A DNA stretch of 64,000 bases from Limisalsivibrio acetivorans (GTDB taxonomy: Bacteria > Chrysiogenota > Deferribacteres > Deferribacterales > Geovibrionaceae): NCBI RefSeq assembly GCF_000421105.1, contig NZ_ATWF01000001.1, positions 1,933,407 through 1,997,406 of the forward strand, given 5' to 3'. Made by a program: the position numbers and the translations under genes. Positions within the stretch are counted from its first letter, which is position 1. Every line of letters begins with the position of its first letter. The notes under the pieces were generated by a model, which was given only the letters and a program-made list of their open reading frames with translations, had not been told where the DNA came from and ran no database searches. This document shows, piece by piece, positions 9,301-17,747 of the stretch.

Positions 9301-10396
9301 CTTCCGATTCTTCAGAACTAACCTCCAGAATCTGCATTACGGGTATAGCGACATCCTCATAGGACACGCCGAAGAATTCAGCTGCATCAGCAAGATATCC
9401 TTCAGCATTTTCTCTATCCTGCGCAAGGAGATTCGCAAAATAAACAATCATAGCCTGCCTGTTGTCCGTCTTCAAGTGATGTTTATTCACAGCTTCGGAG
9501 ATAATATCCGCAACGGACCATTTGCTAAGTATCATAGAGCCTACACTCGCATGATCGATCCCGATCTGTGCAAGCTCGTCCTTGGTGGTGTCCACCTCTT
9601 TGACGAGGAAATCCACAAGAACAGTTTTGCCTATATCGTGCATAAGCCCTGCAAGATAAAGGGCATCGGAATCCTCACCCACACGTGACGCCAAGCACTC
9701 AGACAGTAAGGCAACCATAACCGCATGCTCCCAAAGGGCGTGACCGTCTGTTTTATATATGTTGAACTGCTTGTTGTAGTAACCTTCGGTGGATACAGCG
9801 AGGGCAAGATTCTTAACCGTATTAAGCCCAAGAAGAACCGTAGCACGGTCTATACTCGTTATCTCCTTTCGGAGGCCATAGAAGGGGGAGTTGACAAGCT
9901 TTATTATGCGGGAGGAGACACCCTGATCCTTCTTGATCTTATCCACGAAGTCCTTCATCTGGGAGTTGTCCTGCTGGGTAAGCCTTAACAGCTCCCTCGC
10001 AAGGGCAGGCAGAGCTGGTATGCTCTCCGCCTTGGCGATAACCTTCGCCTTGAGAGTATCGAAATCACCGGAGGTTTTCCCCTGGCTGGTATGCTCGGCA
10101 GAGACCTTAAGCTTCTTGAGGATATCCTCTTTCTTCAGCGGAGGGAAGAAGAGTCCGGAGATCTTGAAGTTTTTGATCCCCTCCCGTATCCGCTTATCCT
10201 TCGTATTGATATAGAAGAAGGTGGGGATCCTGAACTCCTTGTTCAGCTTATAGAGTATCTCAACATCGCTGATCTCGATGATGCAGACATCCGCCGAATC
10301 CTCCTGCACAAATTCAATCTCACCGGCGAGCATGGAGATAAGCTGTTTAAGCGTATCCTTGCTCCCTCTGTACGAAAGTTTCATATCCTTTCTCAC
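9284..10396 (-). CDS. HDOD-domain signalling protein with REC-like N-terminus
   Basis: A 370-residue protein. Residues about 1-95 resemble a degenerate receiver or small alpha/beta domain with no clear phosphorylation aspartate. Residues about 110-350 form an HDOD domain, a non-catalytic relative of HD phosphohydrolases: ESIPALPALARELL, SRIIKLVNSPFYG, and LAGLMHDIGKTVL are diagnostic. HDOD proteins commonly act in regulation of motility, biofilm and stress. Start is GTG at 10396, overlapping the response-regulator stop as GTGA; an in-frame ATG lies four codons later. Confidence 0.83.
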   Translation of the reverse strand: MRKDMKLSYRGSKDTLKQLISMLAGEIEFVQEDSADVCIIEISDVEILYKLNKEFRIPTFFYINTKDKRIREGIKNFKISGLFFPPLKKEDILKKLKVSAEHTSQGKTSGDFDTLKAKVIAKAESIPALPALARELLRLTQQDNSQMKDFVDKIKKDQGVSSRIIKLVNSPFYGLRKEITSIDRATVLLGLNTVKNLALAVSTEGYYNKQFNIYKTDGHALWEHAVMVALLSECLASRVGEDSDALYLAGLMHDIGKTVLVDFLVKEVDTTKDELAQIGIDHASVGSMILSKWSVADIISEAVNKHHLKTDNRQAMIVYFANLLAQDRENAEGYLADAAEFFGVSYEDVAIPVMQILEVSSEESEDGESG

Positions 10397-10758
10397 TCTG
10401 TTTTAAGTTTGCTGTTTATAACCTCAATAAGCTCCTTCGGGCTAAAGGGCTTTGTGAGGTAATAATCCGCCCCTGCGGTGTTACCTTTTTCAATATCGCC
10501 GCTCTCCGCCATAGCTGTGAGCAAAATAACGGGGATAGAGGAGGTTTCATCATCCTCTTTTATGGCAGCGCAAGCCTCAAGACCTGTCATTTCAGGCATC
10601 ATAACATCAAGAACGCAAACATCGGGCTCCTTCTCTCCAAGAAGCTCAAGCGCCTGCTTTCCGTTGCCCGCCTCCACCACCTCAAAACCTGCTTTCTTAA
10701 GGTGCATGGCAACTACTTTTCTGAGCCTGAGCTCATCATCTGCAATCAAAATTCTCAT
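10393..10758 (-). CDS. Single-domain response regulator (CheY-like)
   Basis: A stand-alone receiver domain of 121 residues. The acidic pair is in ADDE at 6-9, the phosphoacceptor is the Asp of CVLDVMMPEMTG, the switch Thr is in LLTAMAESG, and the Lys is in YYLTKPFSPKEL. The ATG at 10758 is preceded by GAGG at seven bases. It sits between a histidine-kinase-like gene (overlapping by 23 bp) and the HDOD gene, so it is probably the output of that kinase acting on the HDOD or phosphatase protein (inference). Confidence 0.93.
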   Translation of the reverse strand: MRILIADDELRLRKVVAMHLKKAGFEVVEAGNGKQALELLGEKEPDVCVLDVMMPEMTGLEACAAIKEDDETSSIPVILLTAMAESGDIEKGNTAGADYYLTKPFSPKELIEVINSKLKTE

Positions 10759-11347
10759 TATCAAACCTCATGGATATTTCATCGCTGGTGTATGAAAACC
10801 TTGTTCCGCCCCTTTCAAACATATTGGTAAAGATGCTGAAAACCACAGGAAGTTCGTTAAATCCCTGGCCGCATGAGAGGCTGAGCACAGGGGGCTCCCC
10901 TTTGATTATCAGCTTCCCCTTTGCGTTTGCCACGGCCTCGCTGAGCACCATCATAAAAAGTGTTTTGAAGACATAGCCGCATGTACGTATGTGGAAATCA
11001 TCCTCCACATCGATCTCGATATCCGCCTGATCGGGGTGTGTGGAGAATTTAGTTTTATCGAGGTAGTGGTCCACCAGTCTTTTCACATCAATGTCATCAT
11101 CGGCGGCATCAACCTTGTCTTCCAAAAGAAAACGGAAACAGGAGCTCATCCCCCTGTCGAAGGTGTCCAGCAGAAAGCCTGATTCAGCAACTATCTCTAG
11201 CATCTCCTCTGCATCGTCTCCCAGGTCGTCATTGACCGCCTCAAGCATAGCAACGATGGTAGCCGTTGATGTACGCAGGTTATGTGAGAAATATTTATAT
11301 GCTGCGATAAGGTCTGCTCTGGAGATGCAGTCTTTTTCATTATTCAC
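10736..11347 (-). CDS. Short histidine-kinase-like protein with degenerate ATPase part
   Basis: A 203-residue product starting at GTG. Residues about 12-70 look like a dimerisation/phosphotransfer helix pair with an H-box-like YFSHNLRTSTA motif (His at about 22). The remaining 130 residues resemble a HATPase_c fold by position, but I see no clean N-box, GDG or GHGLG motifs, so ATP binding is doubtful. It could be a histidine phosphotransferase-like adaptor rather than a kinase. It overlaps the CheY-like gene and heads the operon. Assignment is by pattern, not by a firm family match. Confidence 0.6.
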   Translation of the reverse strand: MNNEKDCISRADLIAAYKYFSHNLRTSTATIVAMLEAVNDDLGDDAEEMLEIVAESGFLLDTFDRGMSSCFRFLLEDKVDAADDDIDVKRLVDHYLDKTKFSTHPDQADIEIDVEDDFHIRTCGYVFKTLFMMVLSEAVANAKGKLIIKGEPPVLSLSCGQGFNELPVVFSIFTNMFERGGTRFSYTSDEISMRFDNENFDCR

Positions 11348-11579
11348 AGATCTGCCCCTTTTGGCACTAGGACGGCTTCAGATGCGCCGCTGCCAGGATT
11401 TCCGGCAGTTGTAGGATAAACCAATGAAACATAACGCCGCCGGAGTATCATTATATTGAATTATAAAGGATGAGTGCTGTTTTTCAATATATTTAGGTAT
11501 TTTTGATTTGTCTGCCACCTTTACATGGATAATGTTTCAGTATAAGAATATATTACTCGTAAACGGGAGGACAGAGATT

Positions 11580-11990
11580 ATGGAAACGATTTTCAGCAAG
11601 ATAATCAAAGGGGAGATACCTTCATCCAAGGTTTATGAGGATGAGGATTTTATAGCGATTCTGGATATTATGCCCACCAACCTTGGGCACGTTCTCCTTA
11701 TACCAAAAGAGTATTTTGAGAATATCTTCGATGCGCCCGAGTCTGTGGGCTCAAAGGTTTATCCACTTCTGTCGAAACTGGCAAAAGCCATGAAGGAAGC
11801 GCTCAACTGCGACGGGATCAATATTGTGCAGAATAACGGCAAGGCCGCCGGACAGGAGGTCTTCCACGCCCATATACACCTCATACCACGCTATGAGAAT
11901 GACGGCATCCGCTTTACGCCCCAACATAAGGAGTACGACTCAACGGAGCATATGCAGCAAACCGCAGAAAAGATAAAAAGCAGCATTTAA
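11580..11990 (+). CDS. HIT-family nucleotide-binding hydrolase
   Basis: A 136-residue Hint-branch protein: it opens with METIFSKIIKGEIPSSKVYED and carries the histidine triad HAHIHLIPR near residue 98. Family members hydrolyse nucleoside phosphoramidates and AMP conjugates. ATG at 11580 is chosen over an upstream in-frame ATG because it gives the canonical N-terminus and follows a GGGAGG ribosome site. It is the only plus-strand gene between 1.3 and 12 kb and is followed 13 bp later by tRNA-Sec. Confidence 0.93.
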   Translation: METIFSKIIKGEIPSSKVYEDEDFIAILDIMPTNLGHVLLIPKEYFENIFDAPESVGSKVYPLLSKLAKAMKEALNCDGINIVQNNGKAAGQEVFHAHIHLIPRYENDGIRFTPQHKEYDSTEHMQQTAEKIKSSI

Positions 11991-12003
11991 TAGTTCCATT
12001 AAT

Positions 12004-12097
12004 GGAGGTGTTTGGGATGCTGGTGCTCCCCGCAGTCTTCAAAACTGATCGGGAGGCTCTTTGAGTCTTCGGCAGGTTCGATTCCTGTCCACCTCCG
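12004..12097 (+). tRNA. selC: tRNA-Sec (UCA anticodon)
   Basis: A 94-base tRNA with the marks of bacterial selenocysteine tRNA. The acceptor strands GGAGGTG (from 12004) and CACCTCC (to 12096) pair and are extended as expected for the long Sec acceptor. Anticodon loop CTTCAAA at 12037-12043 places TCA at 12039-12041. A long variable arm has a 6-bp stem, AGGCTC/GAGTCT. The T-arm reads GCAGG-TTCGATT-CCTGT, near-identical to E. coli selC, with discriminator G at 12097. CCA is not encoded. The D-arm pairing is imperfect by eye. Implies selA, selB and selD elsewhere. Confidence 0.93.
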
Positions 12098-12210
12098 TAT
12101 CATTTGCCCGCCAGATTGTTGGTTTACTACTGCCCTTCATATAGTACCGGATTGCAAGCTGATTATTCAGAAACATGTGCTTAATCAGTTAATTACTAAA
12201 TAAGATGTCG

Positions 12211-12449
12211 GTCCACAAGAAGCAAATCAGAGTTGTATACGAAATCATTGATGATAAGTTAATCGTTTTAATCCTCGGCATCGGAAAGCGGGATAATCTT
12301 GAAGTATATTCAGATGTTATCAGAAGACTCAGATAACGCCATGATTCAGGCACAGCATCATGACTCCCCGCTGAATGTTCCCCTTGAGTATCCGCTCCAG
12401 CTGTCTTCGTAGTCCTCCCATTCCTTTCTTTTCTTTACACTGATGTAGC
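12211..12449. repeat. 239-bp direct repeat, copy 1 (toxin end plus membrane-gene end)
   Basis: This segment matches 13004-13242 with 10 mismatches in 239 ungapped positions (about 96 percent). It holds the last 41 codons of the RelE-like toxin frame (open from ATG 12205 to the stop at 12334-12336) and, on the other strand, the final part of the membrane-protein gene at 13151. It is therefore a duplicated fragment, not a gene. The rest of the stretch 12098-12542 holds no coding frame I can support. Confidence 0.95.
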
Positions 12450-12542
12450 TTAGAAAACTCGTAGCAGGAATTAGCCCGTATTACATAAATATTGACATAC
12501 GTATTATCCTGCGTATTATTATACGTAAGATTGGAGGGGGTT

Positions 12543-12833
12543 ATGGGTTCTGTAAAGTACGAACTAAGTGAGATGATGAGCGCTAGCTCTTTCTCTAGAA
12601 ACATGAGCAAGGTCAGCGAATTACTAGACACGATGCGGCGTGTTGTTGTCCTGCGTAACAACACTCCAGAGATGGTGGTTCTGCCTGTTGAGGATTATGA
12701 GCTCATGAAATCCATCATGGATTTAGCCGAACATCTTGAGATAGCAAAACTCATTGAAGAGAGAAGATCAGAGCAGAGCTTTTCTCTTGATGAGGTACTA
12801 GACGATGAAGGGATTGCTGTCGATGAACAATAG
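12543..12833 (+). CDS. Phd/YefM-family antitoxin
   Basis: A 96-residue antitoxin starting at ATG 12543 behind TTGGAGGGGG. The first half fits the Phd/YefM DNA-binding fold (short N-terminal strand, SSFSRNMSKVSELL helix, RRVVVLRNNTPEMVVLPVEDYE). The acidic C-terminus would bind and neutralise the toxin. A toxin frame overlaps its end. The toxin is frameshifted, so the antitoxin may be an orphan. Antitoxins of this class normally repress their own promoter; the AT-rich sequence 12480-12540, with repeated TACGTA-like words, is the likely site. Confidence 0.88.
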   Translation: MGSVKYELSEMMSASSFSRNMSKVSELLDTMRRVVVLRNNTPEMVVLPVEDYELMKSIMDLAEHLEIAKLIEERRSEQSFSLDEVLDDEGIAVDEQ

Positions 12834-13129
12834 CTTCAAGGTTGAACTCAGCGAATCAGCCATGGAAGAGTTCAAAAAGCTGGACGGCAGCATCAAAAAG
12901 ATTGTCGGAAAACAGCTAAAGGCTCTTGAGACAAACCCATACAAAGGCGAAATGCTTTCGTAACAAAGCCGGCATTGATCTCAGCGGATATTACAAGTTG
13001 TACGTCCACAAGAAGCAAATCAGAGTAGTATACAAAATCAATGATGATAAGTTAATCGTTTTAGTTCTCGGCATCGGAAAGCGGGATAACCTTGAAGTAT
13101 ATTCAGATGTTATCAGAAGACTCAGATAA
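12823..13129 (+). pseudogene. RelE/ParE-family toxin, frameshifted
   Basis: Reading from ATG 12823 gives a RelE-type N-terminus (FKVELSESAMEEFKKLD, then LETNPYKGEML) that meets a TAA at 12961. The C-terminal half (RNKAG, LSGYYKLYVHKKQIRVVYK, LVLGIGKRDNLEVY) continues in the next frame to 13129. Removing one T from the TTT at about 12956 would restore one continuous protein of about 100 residues. This is a single-base insertion in a short T run: either a true inactivation or a base-calling error. The start overlaps the antitoxin gene by 11 bp, as in intact modules. Confidence 0.85.
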
Positions 13130-13242
13130 CGCCATGATTCAGGCACAACATCATGACTCCCCGCTGAATGTCCCCCTTGAGTATCCGCTCCAGCTGTCTT
13201 CGTAGTCCTCCCATTCCTTTCGTTTCTTTGCACTGATGTAGC
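13004..13242. repeat. 239-bp direct repeat, copy 2
   Basis: Second copy of the 12211-12449 repeat, offset by 793 bp. This copy is in its original context: it joins the toxin C-terminus (plus strand) to the C-terminus of the convergent membrane-protein gene (minus strand). The pattern is what a partial tandem duplication followed by loss of the first copy's remaining parts would leave. Confidence 0.95.
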
Positions 13243-13786
13243 CGTAAAGTGCAAACCCTATGGAGATAACCTGCTCTGTGAGCATTATATAACGCCCAGC
13301 CAGATACATGAGTGCAGCTACGCAGGCGCTCATCATCATAAACAGGAGCCAGCCGTTATGATTAAACTTCGCAAGCATATAACTGCCGAGGAGAAAACCG
13401 GTTATCGTTCCAAGCTCGAAGATCTGCGACAGTGAGGTTATCCCGCCATAGTCGTATAGGCTGTATAGTATACCCGCCGAAAGAACTGCATACATGGAGA
13501 CTGCACCAAAGGACTGAACTGCCTTTCCCGGTTTGTCTGTATTACGATATGCAGTCATGAAACCGAGCATCATAGTTGGTATTCCACCCGCTTCGATAGA
13601 GGCGGCCATCCAGTTATGTTCAGAAACATAAACAACAACCCATGGCGGAACGCCGATGATGAACACAGCCCACCCCAGAATCTTAAGGTTTCTCCTTATA
13701 TCTGGAGCCTTACCCTCCGCAACAGCAAAAAAGATCTTGTTGAGAAGGTAAAATAGAGCTCCCCAAATCTGCAGGAACAGATCCAT
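13151..13786 (-). CDS. Integral membrane protein, weakly PnuC-like
   Basis: A 211-residue protein with about six or seven hydrophobic segments and a soluble, acidic and aromatic tail (KKRKEWEDYEDSW). The last two membrane helices and the KKR end recall the PnuC nicotinamide-riboside transporter family in position, but the substrate-binding W/N residues are not clearly there, so this is only a resemblance. It ends 22 bp from the toxin pseudogene, convergent with it. The end of this gene is copied in the upstream 239-bp repeat. Function unknown. Confidence 0.7.
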   Translation of the reverse strand: MDLFLQIWGALFYLLNKIFFAVAEGKAPDIRRNLKILGWAVFIIGVPPWVVVYVSEHNWMAASIEAGGIPTMMLGFMTAYRNTDKPGKAVQSFGAVSMYAVLSAGILYSLYDYGGITSLSQIFELGTITGFLLGSYMLAKFNHNGWLLFMMMSACVAALMYLAGRYIMLTEQVISIGFALYGYISAKKRKEWEDYEDSWSGYSRGTFSGES

Positions 13787-13877
13787 TACCGCCTCCGTAA
13801 ATCATGGACACACTTTAAAAGGTGTGCCCTGAATTCAGAGTTGCAAGGGTTGTGTGAAAAATCGCTCAGTGGTGTAT

Positions 13878-14765
13878 CTATTTATCAGCTAGAAATGTCC
13901 TTATTAGATTAAGAAGACTTGCCCTTTTTGTTTTATTCTCATAATAGTACCCATGAATAAACGTTCTTGAGTTGCACAGATAAGAGACATTGCCTTTGGA
14001 TACCATCTTCATATTTGTGTTCCACGAATCCACATATGGTACAGTATTATCTTTGTCTCCATGGATAAATAGTGTCTCAGGGAGCCCATCCCCTATATAG
14101 TTGTATGGCTCAATAAACTTCTTATTCACACGGTACTCATCCCTGTAATACCCCTCCTTGCGTAACCTTGTTATCGGGTTAAGAAGTATGAGCTTATCAG
14201 GTTTAATATCAATATTATACGAAAAGAGGGGTATAGTGAGCATCGAAAGAGCAAGGTGCCCCCCAGCGGATTCCCCACCAATGATAAAGTATTCACCCGC
14301 TCTACCACCACTGTGTTTACTCTCCGCCCAGATAACTGCACTCTTCGCATCATCCACAGAGATAAACGGCATATGATAGTCCCAGACCTTCCTATAGGAT
14401 GGAAGATGGACAACAAAGCCTAAACCGGAGAGGAATTCACCCATAAATTCGAGCTGTTCAGGCTCTCCACCTGTCCAGCCACCCCCATGGAAGAATACAA
14501 CAACCCCCATGGCGTTCCCCTCTGGGTAGTACGAGATAACGTCCAGCTCCCTGCCGTTTGACTCATATTTATCCTCTATCCGCTTAGATTTACGCATATC
14601 AAGCTTGTGTTCCGGTACGGCATTATAGTGATACTTATCGATGAAACCTCCTGTGCATTGGTATCGGATCACATAAGGTGAGAGATCAGAAAAAGCCATT
14701 GCTATGGAGGTGAGGCAAAGGGTTAAGACTGCCGTATGAATGAATGTACGAGCCAGAATCTTCAT
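13878..14765 (-). CDS. Secreted alpha/beta-hydrolase, carboxylesterase/lipase-like
   Basis: A 295-residue protein with a signal peptide (KIL-AR start, hydrophobic core, AMA-F cleavage at about 24), so it acts in the periplasm or outside. Hormone-sensitive-lipase-type motifs: HGGGWTGG oxyanion loop, nucleophile elbow GGESAGG with Ser at about 168, Asp in IHGDKDNTVPY, and His in FIHGYY. The catalytic triad is complete. Substrate unknown. It stands alone with its own promoter region. Confidence 0.88.
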   Translation of the reverse strand: MKILARTFIHTAVLTLCLTSIAMAFSDLSPYVIRYQCTGGFIDKYHYNAVPEHKLDMRKSKRIEDKYESNGRELDVISYYPEGNAMGVVVFFHGGGWTGGEPEQLEFMGEFLSGLGFVVHLPSYRKVWDYHMPFISVDDAKSAVIWAESKHSGGRAGEYFIIGGESAGGHLALSMLTIPLFSYNIDIKPDKLILLNPITRLRKEGYYRDEYRVNKKFIEPYNYIGDGLPETLFIHGDKDNTVPYVDSWNTNMKMVSKGNVSYLCNSRTFIHGYYYENKTKRASLLNLIRTFLADK

Positions 14766-14845
14766 TAGTGTTGCTCCGGGGGATACATTTGAGTTTTATG
14801 TTTTTATGAATATAACAGGCGGTCATGGATTACTCAAATTAATTC

Positions 14846-16699
14846 TTAGAGCAGTATACCTCGGACACGGTCCTCATTCTTTGAGATAAGGTCCACAAGC
14901 TCCGGCTCAAACTGCTTCCCCCGCTCAATGACAATAATATCCATGGTTTTCTCAAAGGAGAAGGCGTCCTTGTAGCTTCTCTTGGATAATAGTGCATCCA
15001 TAACATCCGCAATGGCAACAATTCGACCAGAAAGTGGAATATCTTCACCAGCTATACCGTTCGGATAGCCTTTTCCGTCCCATCGCTCATGGTGGTTCAG
15101 GGCAACAATTCTCGCCCATTCCATAAGCTCTGAACTCGGGTTTTCCAGGATCTTTGCACCGATCTCTGAATGTTTCTTGATCACATCATACTCTTTAGCT
15201 GTGAGCTTGCCCGGCTTCATAAGGATGTTATCTGGCACACCTATCTTTCCAACATCATGCATTGCGCTGGAATGTTTAATTAACTCGACATCTTTTCTGC
15301 CCATACCAAGGGCATCCGCAATAAAGACAGACAGGGCACTAACCCTGTTAAGATGCTCAGCTGTATAGTAATCCTTATATTCTGCCGCAAGAGCGAGGCG
15401 GTAGAATGTATCAAGGTGTGCCTCACGTAGGTTTTCGTTAAGGTATTCGTTTGCGACTTTATAGTTGTTAAGGTTCTCAAGCATCTCGTTGAAGTTATCA
15501 ACAAGCACATTCGCCTCGGAATATTTCGTATTAATACTTATCGTCCGGCCAAATTCCAGGTTTGCAACGGAGCCAGTGGCACGGCTCAATATAACGAAGG
15601 GTTTTGCCAGTGCGGAGGAAATGACCATACTGAAAAGTACGGCCATTATTATAACGATAATGCTAAGAATCAGTATCTGTTTTTCTCCCTGCCGCAACGG
15701 TTCAAGGTAATCACCATAGGGAGTGTAAAGCCCGATAAGGAACTGAAGCCCTGCGCTTCTGTGCTCACCAAAGATAGTTTTGTAGCTTTTGTTTTTAATA
15801 CGGATATCCCGAAGGTCCATGTTCCTTAGGTTTTCCCTGTGGGAGGTGAATATGGACTCAACTATGGTATCGCCAAAATCATCAACCCTTGGTATTCTCC
15901 CCTTCTCGCCCGCAAGCTTATAGAACTTATCCAGCTCCGAATGTGCTATTATCCTCCCCTCACCATCAGCCACAAAGAACTGTGTGTTCGGCGTGTAGGA
16001 GCTAAGGTTTGCAAGCGAGATAGTTTTGACCTCGAGATCCGCACCCACAACCCCCTTAAACTCACCAAACTGCTCAAAGGGAATCGCATACGTAAGCCCT
16101 GGCTGACCTGTTATGTAAAAAATATAGGGATCGGACCATACCGATGTACCGGAACGTTTTGCTTTTTCATACCATGGCCTTACCCTTGGGTCGTAGGTAT
16201 CAGTCTCTGTTAGATCAGTAACCGCAACCACCTCACCACGTGTATTCATCCATTTTTCGGTCACCCTGCGAACACCATCATCAATAACAGACTCCTTCGC
16301 AAAATACCCTGTTACCCCATCTTCTCGTTCCCTCTTGCCGACAAGGAAGAATTCACCCTTTTCGTTACCGTAGTAAACCGTATATACGTTCTGGTGGTTG
16401 AGTAGAGAGCGCAGCATAAGCTTTCTAAGATATGCACGCTCCCTGGGAAGACCGCCGTTCTCTTCTATGGCGACCTGCAGAATTGAGGATATCCGAACTG
16501 CGGACCCTATGGACTCGCCGATGTTTACCTTGGCATTCTCTAGTGTGCGAACCATGATTCCATCCGCCAGAGAGTGCAGCGCTTTCTCGGACTGCTGGCC
16601 GGAGATCAGCATGATACTGAGACCCACCGTGACAACCAGCGCAACGGCAAAGATAGTGAGTGACTGAAAGATGGTGTATGATTTCCAGAATCTTTTCAT
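14846..16699 (-). CDS. Membrane dCache-HAMP-HD-GYP c-di-GMP phosphodiesterase
   Basis: About 617 residues. A first membrane helix (about 8-28) and a second (about 340-365) flank a periplasmic double-Cache sensor; a HAMP-like segment follows, then an HD-GYP domain (about 430-600). Active-site motifs are intact: HSSAMHDVGKIGVPD, and NHHERWDGKGYPNG followed by RIVAIADVMDAL, which includes the GYP and metal ligands. It should degrade c-di-GMP in response to a periplasmic ligand. An ATG four codons upstream (16711) lies inside a hairpin arm; the ATG at 16699 has GGGG six bases before it and is preferred. Confidence 0.88.
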   Translation of the reverse strand: MKRFWKSYTIFQSLTIFAVALVVTVGLSIMLISGQQSEKALHSLADGIMVRTLENAKVNIGESIGSAVRISSILQVAIEENGGLPRERAYLRKLMLRSLLNHQNVYTVYYGNEKGEFFLVGKREREDGVTGYFAKESVIDDGVRRVTEKWMNTRGEVVAVTDLTETDTYDPRVRPWYEKAKRSGTSVWSDPYIFYITGQPGLTYAIPFEQFGEFKGVVGADLEVKTISLANLSSYTPNTQFFVADGEGRIIAHSELDKFYKLAGEKGRIPRVDDFGDTIVESIFTSHRENLRNMDLRDIRIKNKSYKTIFGEHRSAGLQFLIGLYTPYGDYLEPLRQGEKQILILSIIVIIMAVLFSMVISSALAKPFVILSRATGSVANLEFGRTISINTKYSEANVLVDNFNEMLENLNNYKVANEYLNENLREAHLDTFYRLALAAEYKDYYTAEHLNRVSALSVFIADALGMGRKDVELIKHSSAMHDVGKIGVPDNILMKPGKLTAKEYDVIKKHSEIGAKILENPSSELMEWARIVALNHHERWDGKGYPNGIAGEDIPLSGRIVAIADVMDALLSKRSYKDAFSFEKTMDIIVIERGKQFEPELVDLISKNEDRVRGILL

Positions 16700-16701
16700 A
16701 T

Positions 16702-16731
16702 ACTGCCCCATACTGATTTATATGGGGCAGT
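16702..16731. terminator. Hairpin between oxidoreductase and HD-GYP genes
   Basis: ACTGCCCCAT (16702-16711) and ATGGGGCAGT (16722-16731) form a perfect 10-bp stem with a 10-base loop. No T-run follows, so it may be a factor-assisted terminator of the oxidoreductase transcript or a structure that controls the HD-GYP start, since the ribosome site of that gene lies in one arm. Confidence 0.5.
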
Positions 16732-16770
16732 TGTGATCTAATTGTTAAATATTTATTATATTTATTAGAA

Positions 16771-17718
16771 TCAGGCTATCTTTAGTACACATTTCCCCTT
16801 GGAGTGTCCAGACTCTATAAGACGATGCGCCTCTGCGGCTTCGTCCAGACCGAATACCCTGGATACATGCACCTTAACCTTGCCGTTCTCAATGAGCTCC
16901 CGAATCGTATCAAGGTTGTCTCTGGACGGTTTCACCTTGATGCCCCTTACATCGAGACTCCTGTCCAGACCCTTACGGCATATCTCCTCCGCAGTAATCG
17001 TAGGGACCGTTACCATAACGCCGCACTTGCGAAGGATATCCATTGAGCGGATGCCTATCTCACCACCCATCGTGTCGAGTATAAAATCTGCACCGTCCAT
17101 AACCCTTGTAAAGTCCTCACTCTTGTAATCGATAACCCTGTCTGCACCAAGGCTAAGAAGGAAATCCCTGTTATGCTCAGACGCTGTGCAAGTGACCTCT
17201 GCGCCGTAAAGCTTTGCAAACTGGACAGCGAAATGCCCCACGCCACCTGCACCGGCATGGATAAGCACACTGCTCCCCTTTTCGAGGTGAGCCGCATCGT
17301 GGAATGCCTGCCAAGCGGTGAGAGCCGCTACAGGTATACCTGCCGCCTCGTAAAGTTCAATGTTTGATGGTGCGAAGCTGAGCTCATCTTCATTAACCGC
17401 TGCATACTCTGCGTAAGTTCCCGATGTTGCGGAAAAACCGATTCTGCCGTAAACCTTATCACCCACCTTGAGCTCACGAACACCGGTTCCAATCTCCTCC
17501 ACCGTGCCTGATATGTCAAAACCCGGTATCCAGGGAAGGCTGTCCTTTATCATCTCTGCAACAAAACCGGAGCCTCTTCTGGTTTTCGCATCCACTGGGT
17601 TCACCCCTGCGCCAGCTATCTTCACAAGAACCTCATACTCACCAGGCGCAGGTTTATCCATCTCCGCCGTCTCAAGAACCTCAGCTCCGCCGAATTCCCT
17701 GATAATTACTGCTTTCAT
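16771..17718 (-). CDS. NADPH:quinone reductase-like zinc-free medium-chain oxidoreductase
   Basis: A 315-residue medium-chain dehydrogenase/reductase of the quinone oxidoreductase branch. N-terminal GroES-like domain (MKAVIIREFGG, PWIPGFDISGTV), then a Rossmann domain with HAGAGGVGHFAVQFAK. The Cys/His zinc ligands of alcohol dehydrogenases are absent, as in QOR enzymes. ATG at 17718 is chosen over one seven codons earlier because GGAG sits nine bases upstream. Substrate is not predictable. Confidence 0.88.
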   Translation of the reverse strand: MKAVIIREFGGAEVLETAEMDKPAPGEYEVLVKIAGAGVNPVDAKTRRGSGFVAEMIKDSLPWIPGFDISGTVEEIGTGVRELKVGDKVYGRIGFSATSGTYAEYAAVNEDELSFAPSNIELYEAAGIPVAALTAWQAFHDAAHLEKGSSVLIHAGAGGVGHFAVQFAKLYGAEVTCTASEHNRDFLLSLGADRVIDYKSEDFTRVMDGADFILDTMGGEIGIRSMDILRKCGVMVTVPTITAEEICRKGLDRSLDVRGIKVKPSRDNLDTIRELIENGKVKVHVSRVFGLDEAAEAHRLIESGHSKGKCVLKIA

Positions 17719-17747
17719 CTTAGTAATCTCCTGCCTCAAAAATTATT

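Noticed and set aside
12205-12336. Small gene of 43 codons upstream of the antitoxin
   Set aside because: It is the copied 3' end of the toxin, with a chance ATG and no ribosome site.
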